From positions 62,001 to 126,000 of the forward strand of contig WHUX01000012.1 in the NCBI GenBank assembly GCA_015179025.1: 64,000 nucleotides of DNA, in the 5' to 3' direction. Under the pieces are notes generated by a model. That model was given only the letters and a program-made list of their open reading frames with translations, was not told the origin of the DNA and ran no database searches. The translations under genes and the position numbers were made by a program. This DNA comes from Terfezia claveryi. Its lineage: Eukaryota > Ascomycota > Pezizomycetes > Pezizales > Pezizaceae. Below are positions 12,589 through 23,807 of the stretch, one piece after another; position 1 is the stretch's first letter; each line of letters starts with the position of its first letter.

Positions 12589-15243
12589 AGAGTGGGTTAT
12601 GGTAGTTTGGGTGGATGCCGTTGGATGGAACTGGTTAACGGGTAAAAAACAAGGGCTATCGCTTGGTATATGCTAATTGCACGGGCGGAACATTTTTGTA
12701 TATATATGTTCTGGGCCGCTCGCGGGCAGCACATGCCTCCCGCGGGCGCATACCTACTATGCCCCTCGCCGGTAATTTATTTAATTACTGTATTTGGTAC
12801 ATAACGCACTTGAATTTAAAACAATATAGACATATTCAACGGGTTCAAGTTGATCTAATTGATATGCTCTATGAGCCTGAGGGACACTATAAATTGATCG
12901 TTGTATGAAAGATTATTATGGTACGTGGTGTTATCTTGCTCTATTAGAATATAAGGTGGTAAGATAAACTCATTAGTATAAGTAATATGATACTAATATT
13001 ATTAGTCGGAGTCTGTAATGACATTATAGATTCAGCTTTATAGGCCATCTGAAATTTTATAGTCTCATAATGGTGGAGGATTTAAGGGGGAAGTTGAGCA
13101 TTTATAATGAGCTTGGAGTATTAAAATCAAAGGTAAAATGCAAAAGTTATTGTAAAATTATAGCCTGAATACCACCTTTATGATTTCGAGCCAGCAACTG
13201 ATCTTATGGGCTTGGACAATGAAATTGTGGATACTCTAGCTGCTCGACATTCGATAATCACTTTAGATAAATGTTTCTCGGCTGGCATTTACAGCAACTC
13301 GGGTTTTTATCTAATGTATTTACGTAAAGTTGCGCTGCCGAGCTTTGAAACGCTCACTCTTTTTTCATACCAAAGTGTTAGCAGACCATGACTGCAGTAA
13401 CCTCTCAGCTCTACGGTAACTAACTATACTTGTTATACTTCTTACCTGATCTGGCTATGGGGTTACTATAGAAGTTCACTGCTGTATTGAGAAATAGGAG
13501 ACTGCTAGCCGACGGCACAGCACTTCGACACCGAGCTCCCTATATATAAACCCCTACAGTCTCAATATTAGAAGTTGTGTGTACCAAAGTCTCAGAAACC
13601 CTTCCATAAAATGTTATTTAAGTAAGTACTAACTAATTTTGCTGTACCATCTAGATCCAGAAATACAACATATCATACACGAGTTTCTCAATGTTTATAA
13701 TTACTATAATCACAGCATAATTGCAAAAGAAAATTTTTTATATTCCTTGCAGAAAGATGAAGTTAGATTGTACTGTGCATATCCATATCTCAAGTCCCTA
13801 TACAGCTGCTCATAAGCCTCTGCCCCCCTCCCCCTTTCTTTTACACACCAGGTGGTGTGCATGGCGTAGTGTAATCCATGAGGCTGCATGGATGTTCAGG
13901 GTCGCCGCAAGGAAGTGGGAGGTGCTGCAATTGCTAGAAGAAGGAAGAGGGTGGTGCTGAGGAGGAAGGGAGACAGCAACTTTATTTTGTCGAGTTGTGA
14001 TTATGTGAATGGGAGTTTCGTAGACGGATAGTAAGCTATGAGCGAGGGCTGACTGACTACTAGGGTGTTGTACTTCCGCTATTGGAAAATACAAGTGAGA
14101 TGGCAGAAGGTGATGGGAGGATTGGGGAAGTTATATAGCTCCCTTAAGCTACAATAGACAAGCTACTACTTTGGACTCAATGCGACGGGGGATAGTTTTA
14201 CCGAAATCCTAGTTGTTCCATAGCTGCCACAGAATTTTGGTGAAATCACAAGGCACCTGCTATCGAAGGTTACACCATCGCTTTAACATATAACCCGGGC
14301 TGCCTACACTTGCAATTAGCCAGCAGGCATCAATGCCGGAATAGAAAGTATCGGAGCTGGGATCGGGGCCTTAACGCCCTACGAACTACAGTCACTGGAA
14401 GTCAGGTTCTCGAACCGCTCAAAAAGCACTGACCTAGTCTATATAAATGTACTGGGGCATGGTAGGATAAATTCTCACTATCATCACATAAAGCATGTGG
14501 TATATAAGTTCGTGTATGAACGTACGTACTAAATCTAAAGATGATTCTATAATGGGGTTCATGTCTTTCAAAATAACAAAGACATCCAGTTGGTAGGCAG
14601 CAAATAATCATTGATATTGTGCTGACTTTCTCTTCACAAAAAAATTATAAAAAATATTCACTTTACCATTGCCTTACCAGATATAAACAAGTTCAAGAAC
14701 AGTTTGAATATTCCTTCTCGATAACTGTTATCATAGCACAAACATATATAGTTCTGTGACATTAGTCACTTCGCCGACTAAAACGGTTTCACCACTGAAA
14801 ACCACCAAAGGTTGCTTCTCCAACAATATTCCCCAGAACCCCCCCAAAAAGCACCTGGAGTTGTTAATCAGACGTGGGTTTCTACAGAATATCAATAAAT
14901 CGGGCGATAGGGCAAATATGCACTTCTGCAGGAGCTATATTAAGTTGACTATCTTGCTATCTCCACTCTCTCCATATTCACTGGCGGCAGTAACATGTAA
15001 GATTCAATTCAGAATCAAGCAAATTCATGGGACAACTGTCCATCATGAGTCCCCAAAATTGAAGAAAACTTCACCATCACGTGTAACCATGCACTCACCC
15101 TCAAGACTACTTACAGCTTCTGCTTCACAGGTCATCCACCACGAAGCACTCCCTATATATCTCTCGCATAACCACTCATTCGAATATGACAACCTCCAAA
15201 CTCCCCCCAACTCCCACTTCTTCCCATACCTTTCTATCTACCA
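12589..15243. other. 2.7-kb intergenic region with transposon remnants
   Basis: AT-rich DNA with no supportable gene. It contains a copy of the 18-bp terminal motif GTTCTGGGCCGCTCGCGG (12708-12725) and, at 13365-13419, a 55-bp stretch about 85 percent identical to the reverse complement of 33057-33111 inside the 32845-33990 element. These suggest a heavily mutated relative of that element between about 12.7 and 13.5 kb. Confidence 0.55.
12708..12725 (+). repeat. 18-bp terminal motif, third copy
   Basis: GTTCTGGGCCGCTCGCGG preceded by an AT dinucleotide run, identical to 32845-32862 and to the reverse complement of 33973-33990. The following 60 bases also match loosely (a GC-rich hairpin, then AATTTATTTAATTACTGTATTTGGTAC-like sequence), so homology extends past the 18-mer. 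Confidence 0.75.
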
Positions 15244-15378
15244 GGTCTTATGGCGCAATTGGTTAGCGCGTCCGGCTGTTAAAACATCTTCTCTAAAGTT
15301 AAGCCTTTCCTCTGAGGGCATTTGGAATTGAGTTTTGCACCTACCGGGAGGTTGAAAGTTCGAGTCTTTCTAGGACCG
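15244..15378 (+). tRNA. tRNA-Asn (anticodon GUU) with 61-nt intron
   Basis: The mature part is 74 nt including discriminator G: exon 1 is 15244-15281 and exon 2 is 15343-15378. Acceptor stem GGTCTTA pairs with TAGGACC (one G-U). The D-arm is GCGC...GCGC with AATTGGTTA. The anticodon stem TCCGG/CCGGG closes loop CTGTTAA, giving anticodon GTT (Asn). The T-arm is GAAAG-TTCGAGT-CTTTC. The intron interrupts after position 37, the canonical nuclear tRNA intron site. Internal A-box and B-box sequences are intact, and an 11-T run follows at 15386. All structural positions, including C56, are present, so this copy should be functional. Confidence 0.93.
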
Positions 15379-15385
15379 CCCGTTG

Positions 15386-15396
15386 TTTTTTTTTTT
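15386..15396 (+). terminator. RNA polymerase III terminator (T run)
   Basis: Eleven consecutive T residues start 8 nt after the end of the tRNA-Asn gene, a typical Pol III termination signal. Confidence 0.8.
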
Positions 15397-15612
15397 TGGT
15401 GGGGGCGGACTCCTTTCTTTCTCGTGCCTTTTGAGGAAAACTTCCCTATCACCACCCACCATCACAGCATCTTCATCAAAATATTGCACTTCCCCTCTCC
15501 CTATATATACCATCTCTCCGTCCCCTGCATCCCCCCCAACCGCTTTCTTTATACTAACTTCCAAATTTCCCTACTCTAAATCACTCTCAACCCCATACTT
15601 GTCTATCTTCTA

Positions 15613-15746
15613 GGTCTTATGGCGCAATTGGTTAGCGCGTCCGGCTATTAACCACCTTCTCTAAAGTTAGGCCTTCCCTCTGAGGTTATTTGGAATTGAG
15701 TTTAGCACCTACCGGGAGGTTGAAAGTTTGAGTTTTTCTAGGACCG
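15613..15746 (+). tRNA. Second tRNA-Asn copy with anticodon AUU, probably a pseudogene
   Basis: This is a tandem duplicate of the gene 369 bp upstream, with exons 15613-15650 and 15711-15746 and a 60-nt intron. The 74-nt mature parts differ at only three positions, all C:G to T:A transitions: G34 to A in the anticodon (GTT to ATT), C56 to T in the T-loop and C61 to T in the T-stem. C56 normally forms the tertiary pair with G19, so folding should be impaired. An A34 converted to inosine could also read the Lys codon AAA, which makes such a tRNA undesirable. T runs at 15752-15766 could end transcription. I infer a decaying copy, but it may still be transcribed. Confidence 0.75.
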
Positions 15747-16600
15747 CTTCGTTTTGTTTTGTTTTTGGCTCCATTCTTTAATGTTTTCGTATAGGAGCCT
15801 AGTGTAATACTTGTTTTTCGACATGAAGTCTCTATTACTGGTAGGTAAAATAGAATAAATAACCTATAGCTACTACAATTAACACTACAGGTGGCTAAAT
15901 ACAACTGTAATCCCTATATAACTGAACTCGTTACTGTGCGCTGGTCGTTTTCTGGTGGGGAATATTGCCGAATCCGGCATGCTAGGTTGGTGCTAGACTC
16001 ATTTTGGCAGTCCAAGAGTTCTTATTTCGGAAGTCGTCAATCAGAGTTTAAGTATGCATGACGACTTAACTAGACTGCAGCTGATCTTGATTTTTTTCTT
16101 CTTGTCGATTATAAGGCTAGAATATAAACATGAGCCAAAAGAAAACACGGGTCTACAAATTAAAGGTAAAATGTTGCGTATCGTAGCACCACGTCGCTGC
16201 ATTCGTGGATGACGACGAATTCTGTCAGCGGTGACACTAGTAATCGTGAACCTTAAGTACACTCTGGGTACCTACCTGCCGCGAGCATATCAAGGAAATG
16301 CAGGACTTGAACGTTAAGCGAAACAAATGACGCATTGCGTATTATCTACCTGCAGTACTTTCATTATATAATAGGGGATTCACTCTATTCCCGCTATCTG
16401 AAATATTAATCCGGGTAGGCTTATAACCATATGCATATTTTCTTTGGTTGTTGGTACCCAGTGACCACCCCTTTCCTCTCAATGAGAGTGTAGAAAGAAA
16501 GATAACAAATTATCAAGAAGAAACGGGGCAATGGTACATCAAAGTATAGAAACATTATCGTAGATCCCGCACACTAGTCTATGGCTGGCGTGATTCTGGC
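15747..16600. other. Intergenic region, nothing recognised
   Basis: About 850 AT-rich bases between the second tRNA-like gene and the 3' end of the fasciclin gene. No open frame, RNA fold or repeat is convincing beyond the Pol III T runs at its start. Confidence 0.5.
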
Positions 16601-17926
16601 TTAAATCATGAAGAACCCACCAAGGCCAGCCATGAACAGCGCAATTACCAATCCGGTGAAGCTGACTGGTAAGGCCTCCAAAGTTGTGCTACTACTCTCA
16701 TCGCTTCTGGAGGTTGAAGTCTCTGTAGCCGATGAGGTTGGAGTACCAGTGACGAGTTCGGTTGTGAAGGGGACTTCGGTGATATACGACGCTGATAAGA
16801 AAGCTGGTGGTTGTGTAGACAAGATTGGGTTTGGAGTGAATGTGGTGGTAATTTCACCATGAGCAGGATTTAGGACACTAATTGACATGTTAGTAAAAGG
16901 TTCATGCCTGGGATGATGGTGTGGTAACTGTACCCATCAATAATATAAATGATTCCGTTTCCAACCACAATACCTCCCTCCTTCCCGCCAATGATACGTG
17001 CACCGTTGACAAACCAGCCACCCTGGTTCTCATTGATAGTAAGCTCACCTCCCTGCACTGAGGCCACTCGGAGATCCTGAGCCTGAGCTCCAGTAATGTC
17101 ATAGATGGTATGGTTGACAACGTGGTATTTCAATACCTCAGTGAGCTCACTGGTGCTGAGACCAGTGGCAATATTTCCAATGATTTGGAAAGCAGCATTG
17201 TTGGGGGCGAAAATGGTGAGCCCAGGAGTATTATCAAATGTCTCAAGCAAGCCAGTCTTGACTAAAGCTCCGGAAAGTGCCGTAAGACCGAAATATGCTG
17301 CAGTCTCAGATACAGTGTAAGGCAGATTCAAGACACTGTTTATTGAGAGTTAGATTAAGTTACAGTAATCTACTTATCAGGCCGTACACATACTGGTCAA
17401 TAATATGAATGACGCCCTGGTTGAACAGAATATCTGCTCTCTCAACTTTTGCGGCTATACCAAGACCACTATAGAAGGTAACAATACCATCATTCCTTCC
17501 TAGAATGACCTGAGGTGCGTTATTGGGCAGATTTGCGAACGAGTTGTTCATCAAGAGGGTATCCGCCACTGCTGTATTACCTTGAACAAATAAAGAACTC
17601 AAGTATGTACCATTCAAAACATGATAGAATAAGATGGCATCAATGATATCAATACTATTCCCAACGATGGAGGCCGGGTCACGAGCGGTTGTATTTATCC
17701 ATGTGAGTTCGCCAAAGGCCCCATTTGAAGGAGCCACGATTGTGAGGTTCGTTGGCCAGTTCATGAGAAGATCCAATAAAGCCGGCGTTGCTAGCACAAG
17801 ATCATTCACCGAGGCAAGCTCAGGTATAGATGAGAGAATAGAGGTAAGATTTGGGGCAGGTGATTGGCCATACACAGCTGTGAAAGCAACTGCAAAGAGG
17901 GAAAAAAAGGCTGGTTTAAGCTGCAT
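16601..17926 (-). CDS. Secreted two-FAS1-domain protein, probably GPI-anchored
   Basis: The three exons on the minus strand are 17926-17394, 17335-16934 and 16877-16601 (introns 58 and 56 nt), giving 403 residues. Residues 1-20 form a signal peptide (MQLKPAFFSLFAVAFTAVYG). Two fasciclin (FAS1) domains follow at about 25-185 and 185-320. Each has the H1-type block (LTIVAPSNGAF; LTIFAPNNAAF), the central YHV motif (FYHVLNGTYL; KYHVVNHTIYD) and the H2-type end (GVIHIID; GIIYIIDG) that runs into VLN. After that comes a Ser/Thr-rich stem and a C-terminal hydrophobic tail (FTGLVIALFMAGLGGFFMI), typical of a GPI-attachment signal. Many NxT/S sites are present. FAS1 proteins act in cell adhesion and at the fungal cell surface. 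Both introns fall exactly at the VLN boundary of each domain, supporting origin by domain duplication. Confidence 0.9.
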
Positions 17927-19495
17927 GGCTGGTATTTAATGAGAGGGATATTTTCAAAGATAATTTGGTATTTGAGAGAAATATAAAGGACTGTAGAAGT
18001 GCAAGGTTTTTTTCTCCAGCTGTAAAAGCGAATGTTTAAAATGGGTGAGGCCGTATGGGAGGGTGTGTCGAGGAACTTCAACTTGATGTGAAGTAAGGGA
18101 GAAGTGAAAAGCAGGTCAGAATATGGAGCTTTATACAGTCGCCTTCCAAGTCTTTGGTAGGACACAAATTAGCCTAGTCTCAAGCCTCGAGAACACAATA
18201 TAGGCCAACACGCATAACACGTAGCCGGTGATTTTCATAAGGGATTACCGTATCACAACACCTCCTGTGAAGTCATGTAATATGATACAATGTAACACGA
18301 ATGTTAATAAACACAGCCTGGAAAACTGGCCAACTTACCTGCCATAAGTGCTCGAATACATGTACTCACTGCCATAATGTCCGTGACTTTCTCACAAAAC
18401 ATAACATATAAGATCGCAAATGTAAAAATGATGATTTTCTAAGAATTGTCAGTTTTAAGATTTGATGCTAGTGCACGTATGTGCCCGTTAGTGATCATGT
18501 AGTAAAAATCATTCCAGTATTACCGCACAATCTGAGAAGAAGACCCCACGGGTTTTGGCAGTCTTTAGAATTGCAATACACAAAATGTATTGTCACTTCG
18601 AACTCGACATGTACAGTGCACAGCCCGAACGTTAACACCAATGGAGAATACAGGTATCCATTATCAATATCTGAAATTTCTGAAATTTCTGATCTTGTTT
18701 TTTTTGGGGGGGAATATCTTAGCGACCAGTTGTACTCTCACGATCTAGATTTGTTACATAGGGACTTTCGCGAGATTGCAATTGTTATCGAAAAGCTTGG
18801 GAGGATAGAACTCGGAGACATCACTTGTTCTTTGGGAATTATATTTGGTCAAACCGGATATTGCGCGGGGTGTATTCAGATCTGCAGATCTAGTTGGCAT
18901 ACGCCGGGGGGTTATACATATCTGTATATCCTCACCCTCCTTCCACACTAACTCTCACTCCATCCTTTAAAACTCTTTTTGCAATAGTGAAGCGACAACA
19001 AGAAACCCCAAAGGTCAAGTATATATGGATATCTAAAGTACTGTGACTAGAAGACTGCGCATGCAAAATCTAACCTCCCTATTCTACGTAACCCAGAATC
19101 TCCCTGTAAAATGTTAAAATTAATAAAAAATTAATCATCTGCAGCATGCCATACCAACTATCAATCCAACTCCCGACCGCGCACGTAACTGAAGGCTCTA
19201 ACTAAGCAATCCTCTCACAATAATTATCAACGCATCAAATCAAAACATTACACAAGAGTACTATCATGTTCAGTTTTAGAGAATCAGACAACGTTACAAC
19301 GTTACAACAAAGAACTGTACTATCACGAGAAAGCCTGAAGCATGACCAACCTAGACGCCCCACAACAAAATCTGCACCAAAAAACTACCAAACAATGAAG
19401 GAACTTGAAAATAAAAGGTAAAGACAGCAATAGGAAACCCAGCAAGTCCCAACTCCCACCACATCCCTTCACAACACCTCCCCACACTATCACCT
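17927..19495. other. Intergenic region between fasciclin promoter and kinesin 3' end
   Basis: The first 250 bases upstream of the fasciclin ATG should hold its promoter. An open frame at 18481-18951 shows no family resemblance and I do not call it. A short direct repeat (TCTGAAATT three times near 18668-18692) and a T8G7 run are the only visible structure. Confidence 0.5.
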
Positions 19496-22400
19496 CTATC
19501 TCCACGGCGCAGGTCTCGTCGCTCCCGCCACCATCCCCAAAGAAGACTGTACCTTAACCGCCTCCCTCACCAATGGTGCCAAACTCGTCCTGCGACCCCC
19601 AGCCCCTGGCTCCCCCCTCCCCAAAATCGTAATTCTCCTTGCCCCCTCCCTCTTAAATCCCGTCCCACTCGCCTTCGGACTCAACACCCCATGCCTTGGC
19701 TCATGCCCGTGACTCCGCCCACCCGCATTCTCCTTCTCCGGGACCGTCGACATTCTCCTCGCATGTCCAGTCTTAAACTGAACAGTTGTACTGCTATTCT
19801 CTGGCGAGGAATGATGCGGGCGAGATCTCCTCGCCCTCGAAGCCGGACCGGACATCCCGCCAGAAGAAACACGGCGCTTAGCTGATGCAGTCGTGAGAGC
19901 CGCTTTTGTTGATGAGACAGTTGCTTTCCATGCGCGAGTTACGTCTAAGGTGGTGTTATCTTCCGAGTCTTCGTAGATTGTGGAGGGGCGGAGTTTGTGG
20001 CTATTGAGGATACTAGTATCTGCCTCTGACAAAGTGAAATTATTCGGTCGACTTCGCGGGTTGTTGACTGAGGAGGCTAAGGTGCTGCTTACTGTGCCGT
20101 TGATGATGGTGTTGGTGTGGCTGTTGCTAGTTGATGTAGGGCGATTATAACTATGTGACGACGGAGGTCGTGTAGGCCGAGGAGGTGAATTATCTCTTTG
20201 TTTTGACTTGCTCAGGAATCCCATTTCCATCTTATTATTTCTCCGTGCTGGAGGCTGATCCATTGCGTGACTATGTTTCTCGTGATGTGATTGATAAGGA
20301 GACTCTGAATTTGTATTAAAATTTCTTGCTGAAGAATAAGAAGAAGCCAAAGGATGACGATGTGACGTAGCCGCCGAAGTTGAACCCGGTACAATATCTG
20401 CAAAACTCGAATCGGTGGCGGAGGTGCTGGCGAAACCGGAAGTGCTTAATTGATGCACTTTTTCAGGTCTGTATCGCTTATTTTCCTCTAATACATCCAG
20501 TTTCTCCTCAGCTTCAGTCTCATCCTGCCATCTCACCCTCTTAACTTTCTTTGGGGATTTTTTTGCGAAAAGAACCGCCTTTGTTTTGGGGGTGCCTACT
20601 TTGAAGGCACGTGGAGACGGCCGTACTAATGGAGTTGCAGAAACTCCTGGGACAACTTGCGCAAATGGCCCTCGAAGTGGTGATGCCAGATTCATCAGTA
20701 CGCTATTAGCTGTAACTTTTGTCCGGGGAGTGTCAAAGTTCACTCGGGGTATTGAGAAGTTTTCCTGAGAAAAAGTGAGCTCGCCATTGGGTTTGATGAC
20801 TTGGGAAGTTGCTTCTGTGCAGATCTTCATGAGGGCTTGGAGTGTCTCTCTAACAGCGTCGGAAGCTGAATCATCATGGAGGTTGAGCTGGTCGAGAGAT
20901 GCGACGGTTTCAAAATGTGCCTTCGACAGTACACCGATTGACTTCGTCATATCTGCATTAACCTCTGCTAAACTTTGGAAGAAATCTCTATCCATTATGG
21001 TCTTGTAGAGAGTTGCCTCAGCATTCACCGAGGCAATATCAGCGTCCGTCACACCTTCTATGGCTTGTAAATTCCTAAGAGTAGCATCCAATGCCCTGTC
21101 GATTTCTCTTTCTGCAATTGATCCTTGTAGACGGTGTTGTAATCCAAACCGGTTATTCTCCAGTTCCTGAAGGACTCTGTCTGCCTCGGCTCGAACTGTC
21201 AATAGACCTTTTGGCGGGGCCTCACCCTTGGAAAACACAGTATCAAATGCAGACATCCATGTTGTAACAAAAGCTATTCGGTGCTCAATAAGTCGCAGAT
21301 TCTTAAAATCCTGGATCCTAGTATCCCGCATATTTTGCGAATGCTCATAAGCGGTCTTCAACCTCTTTGAGCCTTCCTGAATCTGTTGCAATCGTTGGAC
21401 TTCCTGCTTCTTTAACTTATCCATAGCCTCCTTCGTTGAATCATTAAGCTTCTTCTTGAGTCCTTCAACCTCCTGTGTGAGTTCATAAATCGCCTTGACG
21501 TATTGACTGACGTGTCTGTTGACATTGATCATGTTCCTAGAAATCTTGGTCTTGATATTCTTGGCCCTATTTGCGTATTTGAGAGTATTGTGGGTTTCGT
21601 CATAGTGCTGACTCGACGGACTAACACAGACAATCATGACAGTCTTGCAATTCCCTCCCAGTGAGAATTTCAGTAATCGTGTGAGTTTAGAATCTCGATA
21701 GGGGACATGATTTCTCCTAGTTGGATCACAGAGTGCGTTGATGCAGTTACCTAGGGCTACAAACCGGTCAATTCATATAGTAAAGGAAAAAATTCCAAAG
21801 AAATCATACTCACCTAATAACGACCTGTTGATATTTGCACCCTCAAGCAACCTATCTCCCCGATTCTTTGTCACAGATGCCCTCTCACTACCCGCAAGAT
21901 CGATAATGGATAGTGTTGCAGCGGTGTGGTTCTCCTGTAATCCAGACGCTTTGTCTCTCTGGTTGACGTTGATTTGGAGGACCGCATGTGATCGTGATGA
22001 CGTCGCATTGGCTTCTGTTGGTGACATTGTCCGATTTGTATTTCCCATCATAATCAGGTACATAACTTCGTTTACCTGTAGTCACCGTTTAGCCTTACCC
22101 CAAGAATACCGCCTAGGCCGACCTCGACTCACATCCTTCGGGCAATGTGTGCTCAATCCCGCTACTGATATTGTCTGTGAAGAATCCTCCCTCAAAGCCA
22201 GCGCCTTTGAACTCCCTCCATCCACCAATAAGTCCCTGATGGTTTCATTATAGATCTCGAGATAGCTCATAGTCAACTCAATCTCTTTCTCATCCTTCAG
22301 CGCATCAATCCTCTCAAACAGCTCAGCACAAGTCAAGAAGATGATTCCCGGGTTCTGGGGATTTCCACTGATGGTATGCGTCTTCCCACATCCTGTTGCA

Positions 22401-22983
22401 CCGTATGCGAAGACTGTAGCGTTGAACCCGTCGAGAACACTGCCAAGGAGATTACGTGTTGTGCATTCGTAGACTTCTTGTTGGGTGACGTTTTCGTCGA
22501 AGATTCGGTCGAAGCCGAAGCGCACGTCTTTGACTCGTTTGCCTTGTGGGAGGATGGACTTTTGGAATTTTGCCATGGGGTTGTTCTCTGGGGGGTCGAA
22601 GATCCTGGGGATAGTCAATAGTCAGCCCCCAACAATCAGTGTGCTTGAATATAAAAGGACCACTGACAGCATTTGATCGTCGACGACTTTTACTATCCTC
22701 CTCAGCCCTTTCCCCGTGAGTTTGGGTGTAGTCGGCCCCGCAAGTAAGCCATCTCCAAAGAATGTTGGATTGTCATCAACAGGTGCTCTACATAGGGCAA
22801 TTCAGTCAGCTCAGCTTTGAATCATCGACTACATCCATTGCATACTGACATCTGTGCAGCTTCTCTTATACTGAATGGCCGTACTCGAACTACCCGCCGC
22901 AATAATCTTAGCCCGCTGTATACACCGCAATGCGGGGAAGCGCTTCATGCCATACCAGTAACATGGATTGAGCTTTGTGACAT
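19496..22983 (-). CDS. KIP3: Kinesin-8 motor (Kip3/KipB type)
   Basis: Six exons on the minus strand: 22983-22956, 22889-22850, 22787-22668, 22604-22133, 22075-21814 and 21756-19496; introns are 57-66 nt. The product is 1060 residues. Kinesin-8 motors walk to microtubule plus ends and promote depolymerisation, controlling spindle length and nuclear position. The motor domain covers about residues 5-380, with VRVRPF at 10-15, P-loop GATGCGKT at 131-138, switch I SSRSH at 246-250, switch II DLAGSER at 279-285, and the end of the motor at [11 protein letters not shown]. The following [20 protein letters not shown] block and coiled coil are typical of kinesin-8 rather than other kinesins. The tail is Ser/Arg-rich and basic. 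The first exon codes only nine residues (MSQSSIHVT); it was chosen because it joins in frame to VRVRPF. Confidence 0.93.
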
Positions 22984-23807
22984 GCTCGTATATAGCGGGA
23001 CCCCAACTTTGTCCCTCAGATGGCCTGTGCTCACTGGATAATCTCAACGACCACGTAGTCTGCGCAATTCAATCGACCCAAAGTCTGCGTAAACCAACCA
23101 AGGAGAGAGAGAACGGTTGTGGACGTAAAGTACGAAAGCAGCTATAGAGAGTGTCAAAAGGGCTTGTATCTAGTCGTGAAGTGGTAATGTTTGTTGTCGT
23201 TGTTTGCTTATCGGCCAGGGAGGAGGGACAGACGGTGCGGACAGCACTCCTTTCCTCTCCCTTGCTAGTCTGGAGGTTATTTGTTGTTTGCACTCTCGAC
23301 AGGGGCACACCGTTGCGGTAGCAACCAGATAGCGCCAAAAACAAAACGCAGATCAATGCCGCCTTGGACATAACGATCGAACTTTCGTTGAGATAATATT
23401 CACAGCTCAGACTCTGTACTTAGGAATGTAGCAAAATAGGCACTTCAACTCCAAACAAATAGGCACCCGAGCAGAGCTCACGCTATGATGGAAGATGATG
23501 GTATAAAAAGAAAAAGTGCAACAGAGAGGAAGGGGAAAAATACATGATACAAGAAAACTACCACATGTCACCGCACCATCCACGTCCATTGAATAAAACA
23601 ACACAAGCAGAAAAAAGAAAAAAGAAAAAAGTAAAAAAAAGCCCACGCTAATATCCGCCCAAATCCTAGCCTTTCTGGGCCCTGGTAACCCGTAGGTACC
23701 TAAGATCAAATCCATTCTCGCTAATCCAAAGACAAAGATCATTACACCAAATCAGTAGAACCATTCCTGTCTTGTATTATCGTAACCCATCATCGCACTT
23801 TCCATCC
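22984..23807. other. Kinesin promoter and IQGAP 3' region
   Basis: 824 bases upstream of the kinesin start and downstream of the IQGAP stop. The minus-strand frame at 23069-23371 begins with a signal-like run but has no family match and sits in the kinesin leader, so I treat it as non-coding. A/T-rich tracts lie near 23610-23640. Confidence 0.5.

Noticed and set aside
14756..15331. 191-codon open frame overlapping the first tRNA
   Set aside because: It runs into the tRNA-Asn gene on the same strand, has a non-ATG start and no recognisable domain.
23069..23371. 100-residue minus-strand frame with a signal-peptide-like start
   Set aside because: It lies in the leader/promoter of the kinesin gene, has no domain and no splice continuation to the motor exons.
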